This document shows, piece after piece, positions 36,455 through 44,670 of a DNA stretch of 64,000 bases (position 1 is its first letter; each line of letters opens with the position of its first letter). Origin of the DNA: Stenotrophomonas maltophilia (GTDB lineage Bacteria; Pseudomonadota; Gammaproteobacteria; Xanthomonadales; Xanthomonadaceae); NCBI GenBank assembly GCA_900113425.1, contig FOZF01000004.1:248001-312000 (forward strand), read 5' to 3'. The notes under the pieces were generated by a model. That model was not told where the DNA came from. It was given only the letters and a program-made list of their open reading frames with translations, and ran no database searches. The translations under genes and the position numbers were made by a program.

Positions 36455-37213
36455 CTACCTCGCTGCCGGTGGCAAGTTCGGCAGCTGCTCCAGTTCGCCC
36501 ACTTCGACGGAGGCATCCAGCGGGCGGGCCCAGAACGCATCCTGGTTGCACCAGTACCGCTGGGGATCCCACCAGGCCTTGTCGTAGACCAGCTGCGCCG
36601 GCACCGGGGGGGTAACCAGGCCGGGCATAGCGTCGGGCCCCGAGCGCGACGCCACCATCAGCCCGGGTGAGATATGGCCCGTACGCGAGCCGGTAATCTG
36701 GCCAAGGCCCTGACGCAGCTTCCTCTCCATGCGCGGCTTGGCCTGGGCATCGCCGAAGCGTGCATACACGGCCTGGCCCCGGTGCACGGCCTGTGCGCGT
36801 TCGGTCTCGTCCAGCTGCTCCCAGTAGAGTTCGCGCTGGCGCAGGAAATCGTGGTACATGCGCTCGGCGGCCAGATCCATCCAGGCATAGGCCAACGGCC
36901 GGTCGACGGCGGTCCCGACGCCCTGCCAGTACATCCGCGCCACCATCGACTGCGAGAACTTGTCGGCATACAGCGCCGCAGTACGGAAGCTGCGCAGCGC
37001 CTGCGCGTACTTGCCCTCGCGATACAGCCCCAGGGCACGACCGCGCCATCGCAGGTCAGGATGGGCCTCAAAGAAGCCGTTGGTGAGTACATCGCGGGGA
37101 ATGGGCTTGGCCGGTTGCAACCTGCATTCCAGCGCCGGCGCGGCCGCCACCGCCACGTCTGGCGCAGCCATCGCAAGGACCACCAGGCAGAACATGCGCA
37201 TGTGCGTGTTCAT
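36455..37213 (-). CDS. Exported SEL1-repeat-like protein
   Basis: A 252-residue protein of unknown role with a signal peptide (MFCLVVLAMAAPDVAVAA), starting at ATG 37213. Residues about 60-110 resemble a SEL1/TPR-type helical repeat (ALRSFRTAALYADKFSQSMVARMYWQGVGTAVDRPLAYAWMDLAAER). The C-terminal half has no recognisable domain. It may serve in protein-protein contacts in the envelope. Confidence 0.7.
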   Translation of the reverse strand: MNTHMRMFCLVVLAMAAPDVAVAAAPALECRLQPAKPIPRDVLTNGFFEAHPDLRWRGRALGLYREGKYAQALRSFRTAALYADKFSQSMVARMYWQGVGTAVDRPLAYAWMDLAAERMYHDFLRQRELYWEQLDETERAQAVHRGQAVYARFGDAQAKPRMERKLRQGLGQITGSRTGHISPGLMVASRSGPDAMPGLVTPPVPAQLVYDKAWWDPQRYWCNQDAFWARPLDASVEVGELEQLPNLPPAAR

Positions 37214-37331
37214 GACATCACTCCATTGATGCGTCTGCCCACTGATAGCACCGGCAGGCGCCCATCGCAAGCCGGGCCGGGCGATGGCGACTCTGTGGTG
37301 GTGCCCGGCCGCCCGGTACAATCCGCCCATC

Positions 37332-39308
37332 ATGCACGGTCTCAATCCTCCCCAAGCCGCCGCCGTCCTGCACATCGAAGGCCCGTTGCTGGTGCTCGCC
37401 GGCGCCGGCAGCGGCAAGACGCGCGTGATCGTGGAGAAGATCGCCCACCTGATCGGTTGCGGCCGCTACCCGGCCCGCCGCATCGCCGCGATCACCTTCA
37501 CCAACAAGTCGGCCAAGGAGATGCGCGAACGTGTGGCCAAGCGTCTGCGCGAACAGGACGCCGACGAGGTGACCATCTGCACCTTCCACGCCCTGGGCCT
37601 GAAGTTCCTGCAGATCGAGCATGCGGCGGTGGGCCTGAAGCGCGGTTTCTCGATCTTCGATGCCGACGACGCCGCCGCGCAGATCAAGGACCTGATGCAT
37701 GGCGCCAAGCCCGACGATATCGAGGACATGAAGAACCTGGTGTCGCGGGCGAAGAATGCCGGTCTCTCGCCCGAGCAGGCGATGGCTGCCGCGCGCAGCA
37801 ACCGCGAGAAGGAAGCGGCCAGCGTCTACGAGCGCTACCAGCTGCGCCTGACCGCGTTCAACGCGGTCGACTTCGACGACCTGATCCGCCTGCCGGTGCA
37901 GATCCTGGAGGAAAACCCGGAGATCGCCCTGGCCTGGCGCGAGCGCATCGGCTACCTGCTGGTGGACGAATGCCAGGACACCAACGACGCGCAGTACCGC
38001 CTGCTCAAGCAGCTGGCCGGGGACAAGGGCAACTTCACCTGCGTGGGTGACGATGACCAGTCCATCTACGCCTGGCGTGGCGCCAACCCCGAGAACCTGC
38101 AGCAGATGGGGCGCGACTACCCCGCGCTGGAGATCATCAAGCTGGAGCAGAACTACCGCTGCTCCAACCGCGTGCTGCGCGCGGCCAATGCGTTGATCGC
38201 CAACAATCCGCACGAGCACCTGAAGAAGCTGTGGAGCGATCAGGCCGACGGTGAGCGCATCCGCGTATGGGAATGCCGCAACAGCGAGCACGAGGCAGAG
38301 AGGGTGGCCGCCGAGATCGCCTTCGTGGCGCAGTCACGCAACGTGCCGTGGAGTGACTTCTGCATCCTGTTCCGCGGCAACTTCCAGTCGCGGCCGCTGG
38401 AGAAGGCGATGCAGCTGCTGCGTATTCCCTACCACCTGACCGGCGGCACCATGTTCCTGGAGCGCCAGGAAGTGAAGGACACGCTGGCCTGGCTGCGGCT
38501 GCTGGTGAACCCCGACGACGACACCGCATTCATGCGTGCCGTGCAGGCGCCCAAGCGCGACGTGGGTGCCGGAACGCTGGCCAAGCTGGCCGAACTGGCT
38601 TCGGAGAAGGACATGCCGATGGCCCAGGCGGCCGAGGCGATCGGCGCGCTGTCGCAGCTGCCGCCGCGCGCTGCCAACAGCCTGGCGCGTTTCACCGACA
38701 TCCTGCGCGACCTGCGCGCACAGATGCGGCAGGTCAGCTCCGGTGACATGATCCGCAAGGTCGCCAAGGAATCGGGCCTGCTCAGCGAGCTGCGCCAGCA
38801 GGCCAAGGAAGAGGCCAGCTACCAGCGCCGTGCCAACAACATCGAGGAACTGGCGCAATGGTTCGAAAGCGGCCCGCGCGGTGCCACCGCCGCCGATCTG
38901 GCCGGCCAGCTGGCGCTGCTGTCGCGCAGCGACAAGGATGAGGGCGGCAACCAGGTACGGATGATGACCCTGCATGCCTCCAAGGGCCTGGAGTTCCCGT
39001 ATGTCTTCATCGTCGGCTGCGAGGACGGCGTGCTGCCGCACCAGGTCAGCCTCGACGAGGGCAACCTGCAGGAGGAGCGGCGGCTGCTGTACGTGGGCAT
39101 CACCCGCGCCAAGATCCAGCTGTGGATGAGCTACAGCAAGCTCACCCGCAAGTTCGGCGAGCATGTGCGGCTCAAGCCCAGCCGCTTCTTCGACGAGATC
39201 CCGGCCGAGGAGATCCAGCGCGACGGCGCCGACCCGGTGGCCGATGCCGCGCGCAAGAAGGAGCGGGCAACGGCGGGACTGGCGGCGATCGAGGCCCTGT
39301 TCGACTGA
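37332..39308 (+). CDS. rep: ATP-dependent DNA helicase Rep
   Basis: A superfamily 1 3'-5' helicase (658 residues) used in replication restart. Walker A GAGSGKT is at 24-30; DECQDTND is motif II; DDDQSIYAWRGA is motif III; QNYRC is motif IV; the late TLHASKGLEFPYVFIVG and RRLLYVGITRA are motifs V and VI. ATG 37332 gives the standard N-terminus MHGLNPPQAAAV. Length fits Rep better than UvrD. Confidence 0.94.
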   Translation: MHGLNPPQAAAVLHIEGPLLVLAGAGSGKTRVIVEKIAHLIGCGRYPARRIAAITFTNKSAKEMRERVAKRLREQDADEVTICTFHALGLKFLQIEHAAVGLKRGFSIFDADDAAAQIKDLMHGAKPDDIEDMKNLVSRAKNAGLSPEQAMAAARSNREKEAASVYERYQLRLTAFNAVDFDDLIRLPVQILEENPEIALAWRERIGYLLVDECQDTNDAQYRLLKQLAGDKGNFTCVGDDDQSIYAWRGANPENLQQMGRDYPALEIIKLEQNYRCSNRVLRAANALIANNPHEHLKKLWSDQADGERIRVWECRNSEHEAERVAAEIAFVAQSRNVPWSDFCILFRGNFQSRPLEKAMQLLRIPYHLTGGTMFLERQEVKDTLAWLRLLVNPDDDTAFMRAVQAPKRDVGAGTLAKLAELASEKDMPMAQAAEAIGALSQLPPRAANSLARFTDILRDLRAQMRQVSSGDMIRKVAKESGLLSELRQQAKEEASYQRRANNIEELAQWFESGPRGATAADLAGQLALLSRSDKDEGGNQVRMMTLHASKGLEFPYVFIVGCEDGVLPHQVSLDEGNLQEERRLLYVGITRAKIQLWMSYSKLTRKFGEHVRLKPSRFFDEIPAEEIQRDGADPVADAARKKERATAGLAAIEALFD

Positions 39309-39310
39309 CC

Positions 39311-39349
39311 GGAGTCGGATCCCTTCCCGCAGGGAAGGGCTCTGACCCC
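39311..39349. repeat. GGAGTCGGATC hairpin after rep
   Basis: CCCTTCCC-gca-GGGAAGGG with partly paired outer arms GGAGTCGGAT and CTCTGACCCC. The GTC(G/A)GATCC...TCTGACCCC frame matches the palindrome at 35693-35736 with a different inner stem. It may act as the rep terminator. Confidence 0.65.
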
Positions 39350-39394
39350 AGCACATCGTCCTACAATCGGGCCTCTCCACTCACAGGTCTGCGC

Positions 39395-39922
39395 ATGCAT
39401 CCCATCGAAAGCGAACGCCTGCGGCTCCGCCGCATCGAGCCTGATCGTGATGCGGCGCCGATGCTGGCCCTGCTCAACGATCCTGGTTTCGTGCGCTTCA
39501 TTGGTGACCGCAACGTGCACAGCGAAGCGCAGGCCCGCGAATACATCGCCCTGCGCGTGCTGCACAGCTATGCCTTGAACGGGTTCGGCATGTATGCCAT
39601 CGAGCGTCTGTCCGATGGCGCCTGGCTGGGCAATGCCGGGCTGGTCCGGCGCGATGGCCTGCCGGGACCGGACATCGGCTATGCACTGTTGTCGGAGTAC
39701 ACGGGGCACGGCTACGCAGGGGAAGCAGCGCGGGCGGTCTTCACCCACGCGCGCGGCGCCCTTGGCCTGCAGGACCTCTATGGCATCACCGACCTGGACA
39801 ACGTGGTCTCCGGGAAGATCCTGCTGGGCCTGGGCATGTGCGAACGGGGCGTCATCCAGTTGCCGGGCATCGCCACGCCCAGCCGTCTGTATGCCACGCC
39901 GGGAGCGGCGCCGGTCGGCTAG
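39395..39922 (+). CDS. GNAT-family N-acetyltransferase
   Basis: A 175-residue acetyltransferase of the RimJ/RimL type (LRLRRIEPDRDAAPMLALLNDPGFVRFIGDR at the N-terminus, IGYALLSEYTGHGYAGEAARAV for acetyl-CoA binding). The substrate cannot be told from the sequence. ATG 39395 is the natural family start (MHPIESERLRLR). Confidence 0.85.
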   Translation: MHPIESERLRLRRIEPDRDAAPMLALLNDPGFVRFIGDRNVHSEAQAREYIALRVLHSYALNGFGMYAIERLSDGAWLGNAGLVRRDGLPGPDIGYALLSEYTGHGYAGEAARAVFTHARGALGLQDLYGITDLDNVVSGKILLGLGMCERGVIQLPGIATPSRLYATPGAAPVG

Positions 39923-39945
39923 CCCGCCTGTACCGCATCGGCAGC

Positions 39946-39962
39946 GCCGGGCCAGGCCCGGC
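39946..39962. repeat. SMAG-like palindrome
   Basis: GCCGGGCC-a-GGCCCGGC, perfect 8-bp stem with a single-base loop, between the GNAT gene and the convergent yceH. Confidence 0.6.
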
Positions 39963-39970
39963 GGGCCGCC

Positions 39971-40621
39971 TCAGCCGCGCAGGTCCGCCAGCTGCGCCTG
40001 CAGTTCGGCCACTGCCGCTTCCAGCTGGGCCACCCGTTCGGCCAGGCCCGGGTCGGCCGGCTCGCTGCCACCGGCACCGCCTGCGTACCGTGCGGCCAGT
40101 GCCGCCGCGTCCACCTCGCCGCACAGCAGGTGCATGTAGCGGTCCTCGCGCTGGCCGCTGGCGCGCGGCAGCACGATGAGCAGCGCACGCTGCTGCAGGC
40201 GCTCGATGGCGTGGCGGGCTTCGTCGGTGTCGGCGAAGCGGTACAGGCGCTCGCTGCGCGTGACCAGCTCGCCCAGCGTCTGCGGCCCGCGCAGCAGCAG
40301 CATCGCCAGCAGCACGGTCTGCTGCCGGGTCAGGTCCAGCGCGGCCTGCAGGCGATGCTCGTAGCGGTCTGCACGCGAGGAGAAGTGCTGGCGCGCCAGG
40401 CCCATTGACTCCAGCTGGCGCAGCGCGTGCTGCACACTGCCGGCGTCGACGTTCATCACCGGCTCGCGCGCGGTCTTCTGGTTGGCGGCCGACTGGGCGG
40501 CGTTGACCGTCAGCGGGTAGGTATCCGGCGTGGTCGCCTCCTTCTCCACCAGGCAGCCCAGCAGGCGGGCCTGCACGGGGTCGAGCACGGGACGGTCGGG
40601 GGTCTGGATGGCATCGGTCAT
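39971..40621 (-). CDS. yceH: YceH-family winged-helix protein (DUF480)
   Basis: A 216-residue protein with two winged-helix domains ([30 protein letters not shown] is the family N-terminus) and a C-terminal coiled coil ([22 protein letters not shown]). The function of this conserved family is not established. Confidence 0.9.
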   Translation of the reverse strand: MTDAIQTPDRPVLDPVQARLLGCLVEKEATTPDTYPLTVNAAQSAANQKTAREPVMNVDAGSVQHALRQLESMGLARQHFSSRADRYEHRLQAALDLTRQQTVLLAMLLLRGPQTLGELVTRSERLYRFADTDEARHAIERLQQRALLIVLPRASGQREDRYMHLLCGEVDAAALAARYAGGAGGSEPADPGLAERVAQLEAAVAELQAQLADLRG

Positions 40622-40720
40622 GGCGGCCTCCGGGAAGGCATCGGGTCAACCGCCAAGCATAGCCGTCCCGATGGCGCCTTTGCCGGTAAAATGAGCCGAT
40701 ATCTGTTGCCGGTGAATGCC

Positions 40721-41638
40721 ATGCGTCGTCCTGTTTCCCTGTCCCTCACCCTGCTCGCCACGGCGCTGCTGGGTCTGTCCGCCTGCAAGCGCGTCGAGAC
40801 CCCGGCCACCGACGCGGCCGCTCCGGTGGCCCCGGCTGCCAAGGCCGAGGCGGCCGGCGACGCGACCGCCAACGACAACCTCAACGCGGTGCTGTGGATG
40901 CAGCGCGCGCAGGAGTACCGCGCGATCACCGAGCAGACCTATCGTGCCGCCGCCGACCGCCTGGACGGCGCGCTGAAGGAAGCCCACTGGGACGCGCTGG
41001 TGCCGGAAGAGCGCGGCAACGAGGCCAAGGGCCTGAAGCCCGCGGTGGTGCTGGACGTGGACGAAACCGTGCTGGACAACTCGCCCTATCAGGCGCGCCT
41101 GGTGCGCGATGGCAAGGAATACGACGAGATGAGCTGGGACCAGTGGGTCGCGGAGAAGAAGGCCAAGGCGATTCCCGGCGTAGTCGATTTCGCCAAGGCG
41201 GCCAATGCCCGCGGCGTGACCCTTCTGTACATCTCCAACCGCGCCGTGCACTTGAAGGAGGCAACCCTGGCCAACCTGCGCGAGCAGGGCCTGCCGGTCG
41301 CCGATGACAGCGTGTTCCTGGGCCTGGGCACAGTGGTCGAAGGCTGCGAGCAGGCCGGCAGCGAGAAGAACTGCCGCCGGCGCCTGGCCGGGCAGAAGTA
41401 CCGCGTGCTGATGCAGTTCGGCGACCAGCTGGGCGACTTCGTGGAAGTGACCGCCAACACCAATGAAGGCCGTGACGCACTGCTGCAGCAGTACCACGAC
41501 TGGTTTGGCGAGCGCTGGTGGATGCTGCCGAACCCGACCTACGGCGGCTTCGAGCCGGCGCAGTTCAACAATGACTACAGCCAGTCGCGCCAGGCACGCC
41601 ATGATGCCAAGCGCGCTGCCCTGGACTACGCGCCGTGA
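40721..41638 (+). CDS. Class C (HAD-type) acid phosphatase lipoprotein
   Basis: A 305-residue lipid-anchored phosphatase of the e(P4)/HAD subfamily IIIB. It starts at ATG 40721, where a lipoprotein signal begins ([15 protein letters not shown]); an upstream ATG at 40691 would add 10 residues before it. The nucleophile motif [10 protein letters not shown], the ISNRA threonine/serine-type motif II and a late GDQLGDF acidic motif are present. Likely role: removal of phosphate from nucleotides in the periplasm. It overlaps pyrF by 4 bp (GTGA). Confidence 0.92.
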   Translation: MRRPVSLSLTLLATALLGLSACKRVETPATDAAAPVAPAAKAEAAGDATANDNLNAVLWMQRAQEYRAITEQTYRAAADRLDGALKEAHWDALVPEERGNEAKGLKPAVVLDVDETVLDNSPYQARLVRDGKEYDEMSWDQWVAEKKAKAIPGVVDFAKAANARGVTLLYISNRAVHLKEATLANLREQGLPVADDSVFLGLGTVVEGCEQAGSEKNCRRRLAGQKYRVLMQFGDQLGDFVEVTANTNEGRDALLQQYHDWFGERWWMLPNPTYGGFEPAQFNNDYSQSRQARHDAKRAALDYAP

Positions 41639-42360
41639 GCCGCGCACCGCTGCCGCTGCGCGACGACGAGCGCCTGATCTTCGCGCTGGATGTCCCCGAC
41701 CGCGTACAGGCACTGGAGTGGGTCGACCGCCTCGGCGACAGCGTGGCCTTCTACAAGATCGGCATGGAACTGCTGGCGTCCGGTGACTACTTCCAGGTGT
41801 TGGATGAGCTGGCGCGCCGCGACAAGCGCGTGTTCGTCGATCTGAAGTTCTTCGACATCCCGGCCACCGCGGCGGCGGTGATCCGGCGGCTGTCGCAGTG
41901 GCCGGTCAGCTACGCCACCATCCACGGCTGGCATCCGGCAATGATGGAAGCCTGCGCCGCGGCCGGCACCGGCGACATGCGCCTGCTGGCGGTCACCGTG
42001 CTGACCTCGATGGGGCGTCCGGACCTGGCGCAGATGGGGATCGACCGCGAGCCGGTGGACGTGGTGGTCGAACGCGCGCTGGCGGCGCAGGCCGCCGGCA
42101 TCGACGGGGTGATCGCGTCAGGCCAGGAAGCCGCGCCCATCCGTGCCGCGACCGGGGCCGGCTTCTCGATCGTCTGTCCGGGCATCCGACCCGGTGGTCC
42201 GGTCGGCGACGACCAGAAGCGTACCGTCGGGGTCGCCCAGGCGTTTGCCGATGGCGCCGACGCCATCGTGGTCGGTCGACCGATCCGCCTGGCGGCCGAT
42301 CCGCAGGCAGCGGCGCGGTCGATCCAGCAGGAAATCGCGTCGGCTTTGGCTGCACGCTGA
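41635..42360 (+). CDS. pyrF: Orotidine 5'-phosphate decarboxylase
   Basis: A TIM-barrel enzyme (241 residues) that makes UMP in pyrimidine synthesis. [12 protein letters not shown] holds the catalytic Asp/Lys series; TPGIRP-like CPGIRPGG and VVGRPI bind phosphate. It starts with GTG 41635, overlapping the stop of the upstream phosphatase, so the two are coupled. Confidence 0.95.
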   Translation: MSRAPLPLRDDERLIFALDVPDRVQALEWVDRLGDSVAFYKIGMELLASGDYFQVLDELARRDKRVFVDLKFFDIPATAAAVIRRLSQWPVSYATIHGWHPAMMEACAAAGTGDMRLLAVTVLTSMGRPDLAQMGIDREPVDVVVERALAAQAAGIDGVIASGQEAAPIRAATGAGFSIVCPGIRPGGPVGDDQKRTVGVAQAFADGADAIVVGRPIRLAADPQAAARSIQQEIASALAAR

Positions 42361-42393
42361 GTCCTGCACCAACCGCGATCACGGCGACATCAT

Positions 42394-42426
42394 GAACGCC
42401 ATCCCGATGCATGCGGGATGGCGTTC
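42394..42426 (+). terminator. Hairpin after pyrF
   Basis: GAACGCCATCCCG and CGGGATGGCGTTC form a perfect 13-bp stem around ATGCATG. It starts 34 bases after pyrF; a terminator or processing site is likely. Nothing else is seen up to the protease gene at 42580. Confidence 0.65.
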
Positions 42427-42579
42427 GCAGTTGTGGCTCCCGTGATGACGCGACCGTCCCCTCACGGATGAACTGTGAGCCCGCTCGCAGTGCGCGGGTG
42501 TGGTCGCCCTTCCAATCGATGCACCGGCGTGGACCGCGGCTTCGCCGGTTCCAATCATCGATAGAGGGAGTACAAGGAC

Positions 42580-43401
42580 ATGTATCGCAGCACCTCTTTG
42601 CTGTTCGGTGGCCTGCTGGCCGCTGCCATCTTTCCTGCCATCGCAGCAGCGCCGGCCACCGGGTCGCCCCACATCATCGGCGGCGCCCCGGCCGTGCCCG
42701 GTGAGTATCCGTTCATGGTCAGCCTGCAGGGCCTGGCGCTGGGGGACAGCGACTTCGATCGCCATGTCTGCGGCGGCACGGTGATCTCGCCGTCCTGGAT
42801 CCTGACCGCCGCGCATTGCGTACAGGGCAACTCGCCCGCGCGGCTGGCGGTATTGGCCGGCAGCACCACGCTGGCCACCGCGCCATCGCCCCGAGCATCC
42901 AACATCAGGGCGATCCACGTGCACCCGGCCTTCAACAGCGGCAACACCCTGGAGCACGACGTGGCCCTGATCCAACTCAGCGCGCCGCTGGCCGACGTGC
43001 AGCCGGTTGCCCTGCGCCTGCGTCCGGACGCCAGCTATCTCAAACCGGGTCGTGACTTCACCGTGATCGGCTGGGGTGACACCGGCATCGATGACGAGGT
43101 GATCTACCCGACCGAACTGCAGGCGGTGCGGACGCCCCTCGTGCCCTTCGCGCAATGCCAGCAGGCGTACGCCGGCGAGCTGGCCCGCGGCAAGGTGATC
43201 TGTGCCGGTCGCGAGGGCATCGACAGCTGCCAGGGCGATTCGGGCGGGCCCCTGCTGCTGCGCCTGCGGGAGGGCTGGACCCAGTTCGGCATCGTCAGCT
43301 GGGGCGAAGGCTGTGCCCTGGCCGGCTACCCGGGGGTTTATGCCCGAATCGCCGAAAAACATGCCGTGGATTTCATCGAATCCGTGTGGCAACGCGATTG
43401 A
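42580..43401 (+). CDS. Secreted trypsin-like serine protease
   Basis: A 273-residue S1-family protease with a signal peptide (LLFGGLLAAAIFPAIAAA) and a short propeptide before IIGG, the site of zymogen cleavage. The triad is His in TAAHC, Asp in EHDVAL, Ser in GDSGGP, and DSCQGDSGGP suggests trypsin-type specificity because an Asp sits 6 residues before the Ser. Six Cys are placed as in trypsins. It is probably an extracellular digestive or virulence-associated protease. AGGGAG precedes the start. Confidence 0.9.
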   Translation: MYRSTSLLFGGLLAAAIFPAIAAAPATGSPHIIGGAPAVPGEYPFMVSLQGLALGDSDFDRHVCGGTVISPSWILTAAHCVQGNSPARLAVLAGSTTLATAPSPRASNIRAIHVHPAFNSGNTLEHDVALIQLSAPLADVQPVALRLRPDASYLKPGRDFTVIGWGDTGIDDEVIYPTELQAVRTPLVPFAQCQQAYAGELARGKVICAGREGIDSCQGDSGGPLLLRLREGWTQFGIVSWGEGCALAGYPGVYARIAEKHAVDFIESVWQRD

Positions 43402-43441
43402 ATCAATAAAATCAATCACTTGAATAACATTACATCATGTG

Positions 43442-43470
43442 TTGCCTTAAGTTGTGCGTCGGCGTAGGAT
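43442..43470 (+). promoter_or_regulatory. Promoter of a putative small RNA
   Basis: TTGCCT (43442-43447), a 17-base spacer and TAGGAT (43465-43470) form a good sigma-70 promoter in an unusually AT-rich stretch after the protease gene. An A at 43477 is at the expected start-site distance. Confidence 0.6.
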
Positions 43471-43476
43471 CGCGCC

Positions 43477-43573
43477 ATCCGGTCTTCGGACCGGACCTGC
43501 GCCACAACACTGTCCTCCGGCCTCGGGCCGGCTTGAAGAGCCTGCGATCCACGTGATCCGGGCTCTTTTTTTT
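43477..43573 (+). ncRNA. Putative small RNA of about 97 nt
   Basis: The segment after the promoter has no plausible reading frame but three hairpins in a row: CCGGTC-ttcg-GACCGG, CCGGCC-tcg-GGCCGG, and a terminator stem AAGAGCC/GGCTCTT followed by eight T residues. The first has a stable UUCG tetraloop. The last is the clearest Rho-independent terminator in the window. I do not know the family; it may be one of the Xanthomonadaceae small RNAs. The bases 43574-43716 show nothing further. Confidence 0.6.
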
Positions 43574-43716
43574 GCAGGCCTGCCACCGCAGTCGCGACTC
43601 CAGCGCGCGCGCCCGGCCCGGCCATCCCGCAACGCGTGCTGGAACCGTGACCGTACGGCTTGCCGCTGTCACCTTGCAGGCCGCAAGATGCGGACCGGTC
43701 CGGGGAGTCCGAAGGC

Positions 43717-44670
43717 ATGAGCACGGTAGTGCGAACGAAGTCTGCACGAGGGTGGGGGCTGGCGGCCATGGTGCTGCTGGCCGTGGCCGCGTGCCGCGAG
43801 CCAGGCAGTGATCCGGCCCGACCGGCAGCCGAACCGGTGGCCGCCGTGCAGGCGATGGCGCAGCGTCTGGCCGAGGACGATCTGCTCGGCTACGCGAAGC
43901 TGTCGGTGCCCCCCAGCCAGTACCAGCGGCTGCAGCAGGCCTGGGCGGACGGACACAGCCAATGGCCGCTGACCGAACTGCCGCTGGGTGACCAGCTGCT
44001 GCCGATGCTGGCCGCCCTGCGCAGGCCCGGCGCCAGCGCCGAACTGCAGCGCAGTTTCGACCGCCAGCTGGCCGGGCAGTCCGGCGCGGTGCGCCAGGCC
44101 GCACAGTCGATGGGCAACTTCGGGGTGCAGTACCTGCGCCATCAGAAGGGATACACGCCCAGCCAGCAGGCCCACTACATCGCCCTGGTGGAGGCCCTGT
44201 CCGGCTGGGCGCAGGGCGCGCCGATCAGCGATCGCGCCCGGGCGCGCAGCAGCATCGCCGCACTCGTCGGCGCCGCCACCAAGGTCGGCTTCGAGGATGA
44301 TGCCGGCCTGCAGGCCGCGGGGATGGAAGGCAGCCTGCAGCAGCTGGCGCCGTTCATCCACACGCTCAAGGCCGTGCTGGCCAGCTACGGGCTGGGGGTG
44401 GACGAAGCCCTGCGCAGCATCCGCGGCGAAGTGCTTTCACTGGAAGGCGACAACGCCCTGGTCCGCCTGCAGTACGACTTGGCCGGGCGCGAGCTGACCC
44501 TGCAGTTGCCGCTGAGCCGGCGCGAAGGTCACTGGTACCTGACCCGCACTCTGGCCGATACCGACGCGATACTGCGCCAGGCCGACGCGGCCCGTGCGGC
44601 CGCCGCGCCCGCCCCGGCCGAACCCGCCGATGCAGGTGGAGAAGCGGCAATGCCGCCGCCTAAGCCATAA
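43717..44670 (+). CDS. Uncharacterised lipoprotein coupled to plsB
   Basis: A 317-residue lipoprotein (GLAAMVLLAVAAC) from ATG 43717. The mature part is helical and rich in Ala/Leu/Gln, ending in an Ala/Pro-rich tail; no domain is recognised. Its stop TAA shares one base with the plsB start (TAATG), so the two are translationally coupled, which hints at a role in envelope or lipid homeostasis. Confidence 0.75.
   Translation: MSTVVRTKSARGWGLAAMVLLAVAACREPGSDPARPAAEPVAAVQAMAQRLAEDDLLGYAKLSVPPSQYQRLQQAWADGHSQWPLTELPLGDQLLPMLAALRRPGASAELQRSFDRQLAGQSGAVRQAAQSMGNFGVQYLRHQKGYTPSQQAHYIALVEALSGWAQGAPISDRARARSSIAALVGAATKVGFEDDAGLQAAGMEGSLQQLAPFIHTLKAVLASYGLGVDEALRSIRGEVLSLEGDNALVRLQYDLAGRELTLQLPLSRREGHWYLTRTLADTDAILRQADAARAAAAPAPAEPADAGGEAAMPPPKP

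Noticed and set aside
36145..38050. Overlapping frames opposite tdk and the SEL1-like gene
   Set aside because: Shadows of the minus-strand genes and of rep; no independent coding signs.
39122..39394. Extended N-terminus of the GNAT gene into rep
   Set aside because: The extension is a shadow of rep; the acetyltransferase domain begins right at ATG 39395.
43076..43092. GGTGACACCGGC in the trypsin-like gene
   Set aside because: Coding for GDTG within the protease domain, and the right half of the operator is absent.
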